Below, piece by piece: positions 18,405-27,098 of a DNA stretch of 64,000 bases; position 1 is the first letter of the stretch, and every line of letters starts with the position of its first letter. The stretch is taken from assembly GCF_040957575.1 (NCBI RefSeq), contig NZ_CP162601.1, forward strand, positions 930,001 through 994,000. The letters run 5' to 3'. The notes below the pieces were generated by a model. That model saw only the letters and a list, made by a program, of their open reading frames with translations. It ran no database searches and was not told the origin of the DNA. Source of the DNA: Vibrio sp. HB236076 (lineage in GTDB: Bacteria; Pseudomonadota; Gammaproteobacteria; Enterobacterales; Vibrionaceae). The position numbers and the translations under genes are program-made.

Positions 18405-18992
18405 ATGAACAGCATTAGAGACGCGAGTTCCATGAGCAAAGAAGAGTGGGCTGAGTGTATGGCGCAGGTTCAGCAAAGAGACAAACGCGCTTTCGCTCTG
18501 TTGTTCCATTTTTATTCGCCCAAGCTAAAGACTTTTGCAGTCAAGCACGTCGGCAATGAGCAAGTGGCGATGGAAGTGGTTCAAGAAGCGATGACCACGG
18601 TGTGGCAAAAATCGCACTTGTTCGACAGCAGCAAAAGCGCGTTGTCGACTTGGATCTACACCATTGTTCGCAATTTGTGTTTTGATCTTTTGCGCAAACA
18701 CAAAGGTCGAGTGAGTCATCTTTCTTCTGAAGATTTGTGGCCGGCAGAGTACTGCCCAGCGGATCTCATTGATGCTTATTCTCCAGAACACGACCGATTA
18801 AAACAGCAAGTCATTCAGTTTTTAGATCGTTTGCCTGAAAGCCAACGCGATGTGGTCAAAGCGGTGTATCTTGAAGAGCTCCCTCATCAAGAGGTGGCCG
18901 AGCGTTTCGACATCCCTTTGGGCACGGTAAAATCCCGTTTGCGTCTTGCTGTAGAAAAACTGAAACATTCAATGCAATTGGAGCAACCATGA
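18405..18992 (+). CDS. ECF sigma factor, RpoE/ChrR type
   Basis: A 195-aa extracytoplasmic-function sigma factor. Region 2 is seen as AFALLFHFYSPKLKTFAVKH with VVQEAMTTVWQKSHLFDSSKSALSTWIYTIVRNLCFDLLRKHK (2.1-2.4), and region 4 as LPESQRDVVKAVYLEELPHQEVAERFDIPLGTVKSRLRLAVEKL with a clear helix-turn-helix. The pairing with a ChrR-type anti-sigma places it in the class that answers singlet oxygen in Rhodobacter and related stresses in marine bacteria. It has a good ribosome site (aaggac) and overlaps the anti-sigma gene by 4 nt. No obvious regulon member such as phrB or cfa lies next to it here. Confidence 0.9.
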   Translation: MNSIRDASSMSKEEWAECMAQVQQRDKRAFALLFHFYSPKLKTFAVKHVGNEQVAMEVVQEAMTTVWQKSHLFDSSKSALSTWIYTIVRNLCFDLLRKHKGRVSHLSSEDLWPAEYCPADLIDAYSPEHDRLKQQVIQFLDRLPESQRDVVKAVYLEELPHQEVAERFDIPLGTVKSRLRLAVEKLKHSMQLEQP

Positions 18993-19681
18993 ACAACCAT
19001 CCTCAATCTTTAATGCTTCGTGCGTATGCCAGTGGCGACATAGACGAGGCAACCGCTTTAATTGTCGCAACCCATCTTGAAAGCTGCGCTGAATGCCGTG
19101 CGCAAGTCAAAGCGTTTGAACAAGAATTCGCGCAAGCCGCATTCGATACTGATGCGTGTTTAGCGTCACTCAACACTGACGATGAGCAAAATACGCTGTG
19201 TTGGCAAGATATGTTTGACGAGATTGTCGATCAACCCGTTGCGGCGCAATCGGCACCAGTAAAAAGCCACTTTGATATCGATGTCAATGGCCAGACTTTC
19301 TCTCTGCCGCCTGCATTGCAATCGATCAGGCCTTATATTGGCAAATGGCGCAATTTCGGCGGCAAAGTCATGAGTGCGAAAATTGATCTCGGTGGTGAGC
19401 ACAGCCCGATGAATCTTCTGTACATCGCGCCAGGGGTAACCATCCCGCGTCATACCCATCAAGGCATTGAATCGACTTTGATTTTACATGGCGGCTTCAG
19501 TGATGAAGACGGACACTATCACCAAGGCGATATGATGGTGCGCGACGCTTCCATTGAGCACAGCCCCAAAACCTCTGAGCTTGAAGATTGTCTGTGTTTG
19601 ACGGTGCTGACCGAGCGGATGGTCTTCACTCAAGGGATTGCCAGGGTGTTCAACTGGTTGGGCAACCGAGTGTTCCCTTAA
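18989..19681 (+). CDS. chrR: Anti-sigma factor, ChrR family (zinc, cupin)
   Basis: A 230-aa zinc anti-sigma factor that should hold the preceding ECF sigma inactive. The N-terminal anti-sigma domain has His4, His29, Cys33 and Cys36 (HLESCAEC, the Hx3Cx2C motif). The C-terminal cupin (from about residue 120) has IPRHTHQGIESTLILHGG and later HYHQGD, giving the HxHx3E...H metal set seen in ChrR. In Rhodobacter this cupin is needed for release of the sigma factor after singlet oxygen. The start overlaps the sigma stop (ATGA), and a strong bidirectional terminator follows. Confidence 0.9.
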   Translation: MNNHPQSLMLRAYASGDIDEATALIVATHLESCAECRAQVKAFEQEFAQAAFDTDACLASLNTDDEQNTLCWQDMFDEIVDQPVAAQSAPVKSHFDIDVNGQTFSLPPALQSIRPYIGKWRNFGGKVMSAKIDLGGEHSPMNLLYIAPGVTIPRHTHQGIESTLILHGGFSDEDGHYHQGDMMVRDASIEHSPKTSELEDCLCLTVLTERMVFTQGIARVFNWLGNRVFP

Positions 19682-19711
19682 ATTAGGGTCGCTCCCGTTT
19701 CTTTGAGTGCA

Positions 19712-19745
19712 AATTCTGTTTTTTGAACAATTCTGTTTTTTGTAC
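19712..19745 (+). repeat. 17-bp tandem duplication
   Basis: Two adjacent copies of AATTCTG-T6-G(A/T)AC at 19712-19728 and 19729-19745, differing at one base. They lie in the convergent gap just ahead of the terminator hairpin. Each has a T6 run, which makes slippage or recent tandem duplication likely. Confidence 0.85.
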
Positions 19746-19784
19746 AAAAGCCACGTTATCGCCATTGCGACGACGTGGCTTTTT
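19746..19784. terminator. Bidirectional terminator between chrR and ampG
   Basis: An 11-bp stem, AAAAGCCACGT (19746-19756) with ACGTGGCTTTT (19773-19783), capped by an inner stem TCGC-CATT-GCGA, with T runs on both strands. It serves both convergent genes. Confidence 0.92.
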
Positions 19785-19808
19785 GTTTGAGCTAGGCTAT
19801 CGCAATAA

Positions 19809-21146
19809 CTAGGAACGCGGTTTGACTAACAGCTTTTTGAAAAAATGGCGCAAAAAATACAGCATCAACAGACTGGGCACGATCATCACGGCGGTGAGCG
19901 TAAAAAACACGCTCCAACTGTCGAGGTAGTCCACGAGCTGGCCACTAAATGAAGCCAGTGTCGTTCGGCTAAGGTTGCCAAGTGACGCCAGCAGTGCGTA
20001 TTGAGTGGCGGAAAAGGCTTGCCCAGTTAGCACAGTTAAAAACGACACAAAAGCAATGGTCGAAAACGCAGTGGTAAAGTTATCAATCAAGATGGTGGCC
20101 AGTAGCCAATGTGGGTCGGGGCCAACTTGAGCAATCACGGCAAACATGAGATTGCTGGCTGCCATGGCTCCCCCCCCAATCATTAGCCCTTTGACCACGC
20201 CAAAACGCACGTTGACGGCACTGCCGATTAAGGTAAAAAGCACCGTGCTGCCCCAGCCAATCAATTTTGAATAATCGGCAATTTGCTCGTTACTAAAGCC
20301 GATATCGCGATAAAAGGTGATCGACATACGGCCGAGAAACGCCTCGCCAATTTTAAACAAGAACACGAATAACAACAAAGTGAGCGCGACTTTCACGCCA
20401 TTGCGAGCAAAAAAATCGCGAAAGGGTTCAACAAAGGAGACCAATAGCCAGCGAACAACCCGCGATTGTGCCTGTTGGTAGTGGTGCTCGGCATCTTGCT
20501 GTAGCTCGGCTCTTTGTGTGATGGGCTCTTTAACCAATAAGGTCATGGTGGCCAACAACACGCCAACGGCAGTCAGCTCGAGGTAAACATTTTGCCAGCC
20601 CACTTGGTCTGCGGTGACAAAAGCCAAATAGCCAGGTAAAGAGTAGCCTGTCCACCAGCCAATCACCGCAATGGCCGATGCTTGCGGCAACTTGTGTTCT
20701 TCGTGTTTGGCAAAACTGTCAATCCGATAAGCGTCAATCGCAATATCTTGTGTGGCAGAGGCGCAGGCGATGATCAGCGCAAACAACGACATGGTGATCA
20801 GTTGGTGTTGCGGCTCTAAACGAGAGAGTTGCCAAGTGGCCAACACGATGATCCCTTGACAGGCAAAGATCCAACTGCGTCTTGAGCCTAGCCACCGACC
20901 TAACAATGGTGGGGTGAGGCGGTCGATCATCGGTGCCCAGAGAAAGTTGATCGCATAGACACTAAAGACACTGCCAAAAAAGCCAATGGTGCTGCGGGTT
21001 AAGCCAGCATCGGTTAGCCAACCGGACATGCTTGAGCCAATTAAAGACCATGGAAAACCGCTCGAGCAGGCCAAAAGGAAAATGGCCAATAAGCGGCGGT
21101 CCCAATAACTTAACAAAACTTGGCGCCAAGACACGAGGTGAGTCAT
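19809..21146 (-). CDS. ampG: Muropeptide permease AmpG
   Basis: AmpG is an inner-membrane MFS transporter that imports GlcNAc-anhydroMurNAc peptides for cell-wall recycling and thereby feeds AmpR/AmpC induction. The 445-aa product begins SYWDRRLLAIFLLACSSGFPWSLIGSSMSGWL, the family signature, followed by GFFGSVFSVYAINFLWAPMIDR and TQDIAIDAYRID, and has about a dozen hydrophobic segments. A short hydrophilic loop (about residues 215-235) separates the two halves. The ATG has a ribosome site (ggagcc). It is convergent with chrR. The MltA encoded upstream in this window makes the kind of product AmpG carries. Confidence 0.93.
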   Translation of the reverse strand: MTHLVSWRQVLLSYWDRRLLAIFLLACSSGFPWSLIGSSMSGWLTDAGLTRSTIGFFGSVFSVYAINFLWAPMIDRLTPPLLGRWLGSRRSWIFACQGIIVLATWQLSRLEPQHQLITMSLFALIIACASATQDIAIDAYRIDSFAKHEEHKLPQASAIAVIGWWTGYSLPGYLAFVTADQVGWQNVYLELTAVGVLLATMTLLVKEPITQRAELQQDAEHHYQQAQSRVVRWLLVSFVEPFRDFFARNGVKVALTLLLFVFLFKIGEAFLGRMSITFYRDIGFSNEQIADYSKLIGWGSTVLFTLIGSAVNVRFGVVKGLMIGGGAMAASNLMFAVIAQVGPDPHWLLATILIDNFTTAFSTIAFVSFLTVLTGQAFSATQYALLASLGNLSRTTLASFSGQLVDYLDSWSVFFTLTAVMIVPSLLMLYFLRHFFKKLLVKPRS

Positions 21147-21188
21147 AAAGGCTCCTTGAAATGAGAGGGCAATAAGCCCTCTAGGTGA

Positions 21189-21740
21189 TTAGTTTTCAGA
21201 GATCAGGGTCATTTTGTTGATGATGATCGGGGTGACTGGGACATCTTGCATACCCCCTTTCGATGCGGTGGGTTGCTGAGCCATTTTTTGGACCACATCA
21301 AACCCTTCGATCACTTGGCCAAATACCGCATAACCGGCAGAGCGAGCACTGTAGTCGAGAAATGGGTTGTCTTTGAAGTTAATAAAAAACTGACGAGTCG
21401 CCGAGTTTGGGTTTTGCGTACGCGCCATGGCAATGGTGGCGGCTTGATTGCTTAAGCCGTTATTGGCTTCATTGACGATGGGGGTGCGAGTCGCTAAGCG
21501 ATTCATCGCTTTGTCAAAGCCGCCACCTTGAGCCATAAAGCCTGGGATCACACGGTGAAATTGACTTCCATCATAGCTGCCATCAGCGACGTAAGTCAGA
21601 AAGTTCGCAACGGTGATCGGCGCGAGGTCGCGATTGAGTTCTAAGGTAAAATCACCCAAGTTGGTGTTGACGGCGACTTTAGGGCCGGCAAACACAGAAG
21701 CGGAAATCAGGGTCAAAGACAGTAATAAAGTGCGCAGCAT
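21189..21740 (-). CDS. ppiA: Periplasmic peptidyl-prolyl cis-trans isomerase (cyclophilin)
   Basis: A cyclophilin that speeds proline isomerisation in exported proteins. The 183-aa product has a signal peptide ending SVFA (Ala18), then VAVNTNLGDFTLELNRDLAPITVANFL, SQFHRVIPGFMAQGGGF with the catalytic-type FHR, QFFINFKDNPFLD and GYAVFGQVIEGFDVV. The short prokaryotic form fits PpiA/PpiB; the signal peptide points to PpiA. Its ATG overlaps the stop of the upstream YajG-like gene by one base (TAATG), and aaggaga precedes it, so the two are coupled. Confidence 0.92.
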   Translation of the reverse strand: MLRTLLLSLTLISASVFAGPKVAVNTNLGDFTLELNRDLAPITVANFLTYVADGSYDGSQFHRVIPGFMAQGGGFDKAMNRLATRTPIVNEANNGLSNQAATIAMARTQNPNSATRQFFINFKDNPFLDYSARSAGYAVFGQVIEGFDVVQKMAQQPTASKGGMQDVPVTPIIINKMTLISEN

Positions 21741-22309
21741 TAGAAGTTCTCCTTCATGTAATCGCGCAATTCTTTATCGTTGCCGATATCAGCGAGCGTC
21801 ATATTGATCAAGTCGTTGACGACGCGAGTGATGTCTTCATCCGAAGCGCTCAATGGAGCCGAACGTTTAGCCGTACCGGTAAAGGTCTTGGTGAGCTTAC
21901 CGCGCGGCGTTTCTGCTACCACCGTTAAGACAATTTTGCCATCCATTTCACTGCTTAGCACACTGTGTTTGACGTTGACCAGTAAGTCTTCGATGTCGAG
22001 CTCTACGTTGTTCTCACTGTTTAAATTGGCCGCGAAGCCTTGTGAGTTGAGCTGTTTTGCAAAGGTCTCTTCGAGTGTCACACGGAGGTTTTGACGGGTA
22101 TGCATAGGAATGACATTGGCGTGGCCATTATCAATTAAAGCCACATACTGCGCCGTTCTAAGGTCTTTACTGGTTAAGGCGTAAGTTTTGCCTTGCACTA
22201 ATTGAGCAGAGCTCAAGGTCGCAGAGGGGTGCAAATTGAGCTGCTGGGGTTGAGGGGCAGCACAAGCGCTCAGCAGAACGACCGCGGCAACGAAAGCCAA
22301 TTTTTTCAT
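21740..22309 (-). CDS. yajG: YajG family lipoprotein
   Basis: A 189-aa lipoprotein of unknown function. The signal MKKLAFVAAVVLLSAC ends in a lipobox with Cys16; residues after the Cys (AAP) do not signal inner-membrane retention, so it is probably outer-membrane. The body (LNLHPSATLSSAQLVQGKTYALTSKDLRTAQYV, LEETFAKQL) follows E. coli YajG, which lies just upstream of ampG in E. coli; here ppiA stands between yajG and ampG, all on the same strand. The ORF opens at 22330, but ATG 22309 puts the signal peptide first. Confidence 0.88.
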   Translation of the reverse strand: MKKLAFVAAVVLLSACAAPQPQQLNLHPSATLSSAQLVQGKTYALTSKDLRTAQYVALIDNGHANVIPMHTRQNLRVTLEETFAKQLNSQGFAANLNSENNVELDIEDLLVNVKHSVLSSEMDGKIVLTVVAETPRGKLTKTFTGTAKRSAPLSASDEDITRVVNDLINMTLADIGNDKELRDYMKENF

Positions 22310-22390
22310 TTTGCATTCCTTGATTATCATAATAGTTTTAACGAGTTAGTTTTAGCATAGGTTATCTTATCAGTGAAGACAGCCATAACA

Positions 22391-23530
22391 CTATTTGGTT
22401 GCTAAAAATATGACAAACTTTTTATTACTGGCCACAATGTTGACATTTTGTTGGCCAAAAAGACGAGTCAACTTTTGTTGATAGCCCAAATGACGATTGC
22501 CAATTACTTGCAGTTGACCGCCCGGTTTGAGCGCTTTGTGGCTGTCGACAAACATTTGCCAAGCAATGTGATCGGTGACCGCTTGCTGTTGGTGAAAAGG
22601 CGGGTTGCACAAAATAAGGTCCACGAGGGGCCCTTGGTAACCCTCAAGACAATTGTTCACCAGAAAGCGGTGCTCGCGCACATCATCGGGCAAGTTTGTG
22701 GTTAAATTGTGTTTTGCAGAAGCGACGGCCATATGGCTTTCATCGACCAAGGTCAGGTGCGCATTCGGACACAGCTGCGCCACTCGTACCGATAACACCC
22801 CGTTGCCACACCCCAAATCAACAATGGACAAAGGTTTTTGGGTTTCAGGTAGATGCTCCAGCATAAAGCGTGCGCCTTGATCGAGTTTCTCACCGCTGTA
22901 GACGTTGGCGTAATTGGCCAATGTAATGCCGTATTCCCTGACTGGCCAGCACGTTAACGCTTCAATCGATGTCGATGTTTTTTCATTGTGAGCGAAAATG
23001 AGCCGGTGTTTTTTTTGTGCCAGTGAGGTGGTTGGCTGACCAAAGTGCTTCTCAATCAGGTTTAATGTCGAGGTGTGGATCTCTTTGACTTTATTGACAC
23101 CGATCAGCGGTGTGTGACTTGGCAGTTGGGTGGCTAGCTGCTGTAAAATCCACACAAGGTGGCGGTTGATTTTAGGCATCACCAGTAGGACTAAATCGAC
23201 GTGGTCTGGTAAGGTATCCAGAGTGGTTATAAAGTCAACGGCTTGGTCATCGATGTGATTGCGCCTTAGGTTGGCTTTCGCGCCTTGTTGGGCAAGATAA
23301 GAATCACTGACATGAGTGACCTTGCTTTGTTGCGCCCACCAACATGTCAGTGCACCAAAATGATCGTTGATAATTAAAATATGCTTTAACGGTTGCGCGC
23401 TATAGTGCTCACTGATGTATTGGATCAGGTATTCATCACCGGCATCCCAAGCTTGCAGTGTTTCGTTTTTTCGCACCGGGTAGCGAAACAAGTTCAGTTT
23501 TTGATCAAAAAGGGACAATTCAGTTTTCAT
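22391..23530 (-). CDS. rlmG: 23S rRNA (guanine1835-N2)-methyltransferase RlmG
   Basis: RlmG methylates G1835 of 23S rRNA using S-adenosylmethionine. The 379-aa product has two methyltransferase-like halves; the N-terminal one (LQAWDAGDEYLIQYI, ILIINDHFGALTCWW) is degenerate and the C-terminal one is active, with SIVDLGCGNGVLSVRVAQ (SAM motif I, near residue 237) and the catalytic NPPF in LILCNPPFHQQQAVTDHIAWQMF. Length matches E. coli RlmG (YgjO). It is divergent from bolA across about 200 bp. The NPPF motif is also shared with RsmC, but the N-terminal sequence fits RlmG better. Confidence 0.93.
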   Translation of the reverse strand: MKTELSLFDQKLNLFRYPVRKNETLQAWDAGDEYLIQYISEHYSAQPLKHILIINDHFGALTCWWAQQSKVTHVSDSYLAQQGAKANLRRNHIDDQAVDFITTLDTLPDHVDLVLLVMPKINRHLVWILQQLATQLPSHTPLIGVNKVKEIHTSTLNLIEKHFGQPTTSLAQKKHRLIFAHNEKTSTSIEALTCWPVREYGITLANYANVYSGEKLDQGARFMLEHLPETQKPLSIVDLGCGNGVLSVRVAQLCPNAHLTLVDESHMAVASAKHNLTTNLPDDVREHRFLVNNCLEGYQGPLVDLILCNPPFHQQQAVTDHIAWQMFVDSHKALKPGGQLQVIGNRHLGYQQKLTRLFGQQNVNIVASNKKFVIFLATK

Positions 23531-23737
23531 TCGTATTCACTAACGTATTTATTCTCGCTACTATTGTCGCAAATGTCGTGACAACAGGGAAGGTGTGAGA
23601 GTGACAGCACGGAATAAGAAGCCGTTACGCAGCGTATGATTAAGCGACTGACAACGGCGTTCCTCGATCAGTTTTGATGTCCACTCAGGCTTTCTTGTCA
23701 ATTGACTTTCTATGGATAATGACGTCAGGCGGTTTAT

Positions 23738-24055
23738 ATGATTCAAGAAGTAATAGAAACAAAACTCCACAACGCTTTTGCACCAGTGCATTTGCAAGTG
23801 ATCAATGAAAGTTATCTGCACAACGTTCCGGCAGGTTCTGAAAGTCACTTTAAAGTTGTCGTGGTCAGTGATGAATTTGACGGGTTGCGACTCATCGCCC
23901 GCCATCGCCAAGTCAATCAGGTGTTGGCCGAAGAGCTCAGTGATCACATCCACGCTTTGGCCATTCACACCTATACGCCTAATGAATGGCAGCAAGAACA
24001 GCAACAGGTTCCGAGCAGTCCAAATTGTTTAGGAGGCGGGCGTACGACCTCTTAA
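23738..24055 (+). CDS. bolA: BolA family protein
   Basis: BolA is a small class II KH-like protein that works with monothiol glutaredoxin Grx4 in iron-sulfur handling and affects cell shape in stationary phase. The 105-aa product shows the full family core: [20 protein letters not shown], the His in [21 protein letters not shown] and the [21 protein letters not shown] signature. The C-terminal tail (from about residue 85) is Gln-rich and poorly conserved, as usual. A TTGTCA/TAATGA pair upstream could be its promoter. It precedes the nqr operon with 450 bp between. Confidence 0.94.
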   Translation: MIQEVIETKLHNAFAPVHLQVINESYLHNVPAGSESHFKVVVVSDEFDGLRLIARHRQVNQVLAEELSDHIHALAIHTYTPNEWQQEQQQVPSSPNCLGGGRTTS

Positions 24056-24102
24056 CAACCTGGCGTGAATGAATAAGCAATGAAGTGCATCTGTTGAGTA
24101 AG

Positions 24103-24118
24103 TGTGATCTGTGTCACT
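24103..24118 (+). promoter_or_regulatory. CRP-like site upstream of nqrA
   Basis: TGTGATCTGTGTCACT fits TGTGA-N6-TCACA with one mismatch. It lies about 250 bp before the predicted start point, too far for simple class I/II activation from the promoter at 24339; there may be another promoter nearer, or the site may act on something else. Confidence 0.55.
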
Positions 24119-24338
24119 AATTTGCTTTCGCATTGATTGTCGCCGTTATATTGACATCAAGGGTTATATTTTTGTTGCTTTTTGCTCAAAGTCTCCTTGC
24201 AATTTAAGGGGTTAATCCGCTTGCGGTTATTTGAGTCAAATGTGAAAAATTTGTACAATCGAGGCGGAAATTCATTGAGAAGTGAGTGATTTAGACCACG
24301 AGTCGCACGAATTGTCATGGCATAGCTCAATGAAAAAG

Positions 24339-24347
24339 TGCTAAAAT
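24339..24347 (+). promoter_or_regulatory. Extended -10 promoter of the nqr operon
   Basis: TGcTAAAAT is an extended -10 element (TGn plus TAAAAT). No good -35 lies 17 nt upstream, which is normal for extended -10 promoters. The start would be near 24354. Confidence 0.55.
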
Positions 24348-24396
24348 ACGGCACCTGATAAATCTCGCCGTCAATTGTGACGAGAAATATAATAGG

Positions 24397-24468
24397 ATGT
24401 TGCAACCTCATCGGTGGTTACCCGCCGAGGTTGGACACAATGTCGTGTCAATCAACTCATACAATTAA
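24397..24468 (+). other. Possible 23-codon leader ORF with overlapping hairpin
   Basis: ATG at 24397 opens a frame of 23 codons ([19 protein letters not shown] then NSYN) ending TAA at 24468, out of frame with nqrA. AGG directly precedes the ATG, but the spacing is too short for a good ribosome site. The ORF contains a hairpin at 24403-24433: CAACCTC with GAGGTTG, then an inner GGTGG with CCGCC and a TTAC loop. Another imperfect hairpin (TCTCG...CGAGA) lies at 24362-24386. Translation here is speculative. Confidence 0.3.
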
Positions 24469-24505
24469 TAACTATCTTTTTCCCAATAAAAAAGTGCAAG
24501 TGCGT

Positions 24506-25846
24506 ATGATTACAATAAAGAAGGGTCTGGACCTTCCTATTTCAGGAGCTCCTGCCCAGGTGATTAATGACGGTAAACCTGTCAAAAAAGTCGCCTTGCT
24601 TGGCGAAGAATACGTCGGTATGCGTCCAACCATGCATGCCCGCGTAGGAGACGAGGTGAAGAAAGGCCAAGTTCTTTTTGAAGATAAAAAGAACCCTGGT
24701 GTCAAGTTTACTTCGCCTGCAAGTGGTAAAGTTATCGAAGTGAATCGCGGTGCAAAACGCGTTCTTCAATCCGTTGTGGTTGAAGTGGCGGGTGATGAAC
24801 AGGTCACATTTGACCAGTTTGCTGCGGATCAAATCGCCGGTCTGGAACGTCAACAGGTGGTAAACCAGTTGGTTGAATCGGGCCTATGGACAGCTTTGCG
24901 AACTCGCCCATACAGCAAGATCCCGGCCATTGATGCCGAAACTCAAGCAATTTTTGTGACTGCAATAGACACCAATCCATTGGCAGCCAAACCAGAATTG
25001 TTTATCAACGAACAAGCCGATGCTTTCAAAGCGGGTTTGGATGTGTTGTCGACCTTGACTCAAGGTAAGGTTTACGTTTGTAAATCCGGTGACAGCTTAC
25101 CTCGTTCTGCTCAGCCGAACGTTGAAGAACATGTGTTCCAAGGACCGCACCCGGCCGGTCTTGCGGGTACGCACATGCATCACCTATTCCCAGTTAATGT
25201 CAACAACGTTGCTTGGTCAATTAACTACCAAGACGTTATTGCATTCGGTCAGCTCTTTTTAACCGGTGAACTTTTCACTGACCGCGTTATCTCTTTGGCC
25301 GGACCGGTTGTTAACAACCCGCGTTTGATTCGCACGGTATTGGGTGCATCACTTGATGAACTCATCGACGGCGAAGTAATGGCCGGTGAGTTGCGTGTGA
25401 TTTCAGGCTCAGTACTGTCTGGTACTCACGCATCTGGCCCACATGCTTTCTTAGGTCGTTACCATCAGCAAGTGTCGGTACTGCTCGAAGGCCGTGAAAA
25501 AGAGTTGTTTGGCTGGATCGCTCCCGGTAAAAACAAATTCTCAATCACTCGTGCTTACTTAAGTCACTTCTTCAAAGGTCAGCTGTTCAATATGACCACA
25601 TCGACCAATGGCAGTGATCGTTCTATGGTGCCAATCGGTAACTATGAAAGAGTCATGCCGTTGGATATGGAACCAACATTGCTGCTGCGTGATCTGTGTG
25701 CCGGTGATACTGAAAGTGCTCAACGTCTTGGTGCGTTAGAACTGGATGAAGAAGATCTTGCCTTGTGTACTTTTGTTTGCCCAGGTAAGTATGAGTACGG
25801 TCAGTTGCTGCGCGATTGTCTAGAGACGATTGAGAAAGAAGGGTAA
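24506..25846 (+). CDS. nqrA: Na+-translocating NADH:quinone reductase subunit A
   Basis: NqrA is a peripheral cytoplasmic subunit of Na+-NQR, the respiratory complex that passes electrons from NADH to ubiquinone and pumps Na+ out. The 446-aa product starts [20 protein letters not shown], the invariant family N-terminus, and has [25 protein letters not shown] (biotinyl-like fold) and the [16 protein letters not shown] block near residue 220. The frame stays open upstream to 24377, but the family start fixes ATG 24506. nqrB follows after 4 nt. It heads an operon of six structural genes plus two maturation genes. Confidence 0.97.
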   Translation: MITIKKGLDLPISGAPAQVINDGKPVKKVALLGEEYVGMRPTMHARVGDEVKKGQVLFEDKKNPGVKFTSPASGKVIEVNRGAKRVLQSVVVEVAGDEQVTFDQFAADQIAGLERQQVVNQLVESGLWTALRTRPYSKIPAIDAETQAIFVTAIDTNPLAAKPELFINEQADAFKAGLDVLSTLTQGKVYVCKSGDSLPRSAQPNVEEHVFQGPHPAGLAGTHMHHLFPVNVNNVAWSINYQDVIAFGQLFLTGELFTDRVISLAGPVVNNPRLIRTVLGASLDELIDGEVMAGELRVISGSVLSGTHASGPHAFLGRYHQQVSVLLEGREKELFGWIAPGKNKFSITRAYLSHFFKGQLFNMTTSTNGSDRSMVPIGNYERVMPLDMEPTLLLRDLCAGDTESAQRLGALELDEEDLALCTFVCPGKYEYGQLLRDCLETIEKEG

Positions 25847-25850
25847 TTTC

Positions 25851-27098
25851 ATGAGCCTGAAAAAGTTTCTTGAAGATATCGAGCCTCATTTTGAGCCAGG
25901 TGGTAAACACGAAAAATGGTTTGCGCTTTACGAAGCGGCTGCAACGATTTTTTACACGCCAGGTCTGGTAACGAAAAAGAGCTCACACGTTCGTGATAGC
26001 GTTGATCTTAAACGCATCATGATTATGGTTTGGATTGCCGTCTTTCCTGCCATGTTTTGGGGTATGTACAATGCGGGTGGTCAAGCGATTGCCGCACTTA
26101 CCCATTTGTACCAGGGCGATCAACTTGCTTCCATCGTCGCGGGTAACTGGCACTATTGGCTGACTGAATTACTCGGTGGCACGGTGTCTGACCAAGCGGG
26201 GTGGGGCAGTAAGATGCTGCTCGGTGCGACCTACTTCTTGCCTATCTACGCAACGGTATTTGTCGTTGGTGGCTTCTGGGAAGTGTTGTTCTGTATGGTA
26301 CGTAAACACGAAGTGAATGAAGGCTTCTTTGTTACTTCTATCTTGTTTGCGCTTATCGTGCCGCCGACATTGCCATTGTGGCAAGCTGCGCTTGGTATCA
26401 CATTTGGTGTTGTCGTCGCCAAAGAAGTCTTCGGTGGTACTGGTCGTAACTTCCTCAACCCTGCGCTAGCGGGTCGTGCCTTTTTGTTCTTTGCTTACCC
26501 TGCACAAATTTCAGGTGATTTAGTATGGACAGCGGCCGACGGTTATTCTGGTGCTACGGCGTTGAGCCAATGGGCACAAGGTGGCCACGGTGCGGTGGTT
26601 AATGCCATTACCGGTCAGCAAGTGACGTGGATGGACGCGTTCTTGGGTAACATCCCTGGCTCGATTGGTGAAGTTTCGACGCTCGCTCTGATGTTGGGTG
26701 CGGCCTTTATCGTTTACATGCGTATTGCATCTTGGCGCATTATTGCCGGCGTTATGATCGGTATGATCGTGACTTCAACCCTGTTCAACATTATTGGTTC
26801 TGATACTAACCCAATGTTTAACATGCCTTGGCACTGGCACCTCGTTTTAGGTGGTTTTGCATTCGGTATGTTCTTTATGGCGACCGACCCTGTTTCAGCG
26901 TCGTTCACCAATAAAGCCAAATGGGGCTACGGTATCTTAATTGGTTTGATGTGTGTGTTGATTCGAGTGGTGAACCCAGCCTACCCTGAAGGGATGATGT
27001 TGGCTATTCTGTTCTCGAACCTATTTGCACCGCTATTCGACCACTTTGTAATAGAACGTAATATCAAGCGGAGAGAAGCTCGCTATGGCAAGCAATAA
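25851..27098 (+). CDS. nqrB: Na+-NQR subunit B
   Basis: NqrB is the main membrane subunit, carrying covalent FMN and riboflavin and taking part in Na+ passage and quinone reduction. The 415-aa product has about ten membrane segments. The flavinylation motif SGATAL is present, with Thr236 as the FMN acceptor, matching the Thr236 known from Vibrio. The ApbE transferase that attaches the FMN is encoded downstream. ATG 25851 has a ribosome site (aaaggg at 25838-25843) and gives the usual start [19 protein letters not shown]; the frame also runs 7 codons further up. It overlaps nqrC by 14 nt. Confidence 0.97.
   Translation: MSLKKFLEDIEPHFEPGGKHEKWFALYEAAATIFYTPGLVTKKSSHVRDSVDLKRIMIMVWIAVFPAMFWGMYNAGGQAIAALTHLYQGDQLASIVAGNWHYWLTELLGGTVSDQAGWGSKMLLGATYFLPIYATVFVVGGFWEVLFCMVRKHEVNEGFFVTSILFALIVPPTLPLWQAALGITFGVVVAKEVFGGTGRNFLNPALAGRAFLFFAYPAQISGDLVWTAADGYSGATALSQWAQGGHGAVVNAITGQQVTWMDAFLGNIPGSIGEVSTLALMLGAAFIVYMRIASWRIIAGVMIGMIVTSTLFNIIGSDTNPMFNMPWHWHLVLGGFAFGMFFMATDPVSASFTNKAKWGYGILIGLMCVLIRVVNPAYPEGMMLAILFSNLFAPLFDHFVIERNIKRREARYGKQ

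Larger units (their letters stand above)
24056..24505. other. Regulatory region and leader of the nqr operon
   Basis: A 450-bp region without a full gene. From left to right: a CRP-like site (24103-24118), an AT-rich stretch, an extended -10 promoter (24339-24347), two or three leader hairpins and a possible 23-codon upstream ORF. The predicted transcript leader is about 150 nt, long for a simple operon of this kind. Confidence 0.6.
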
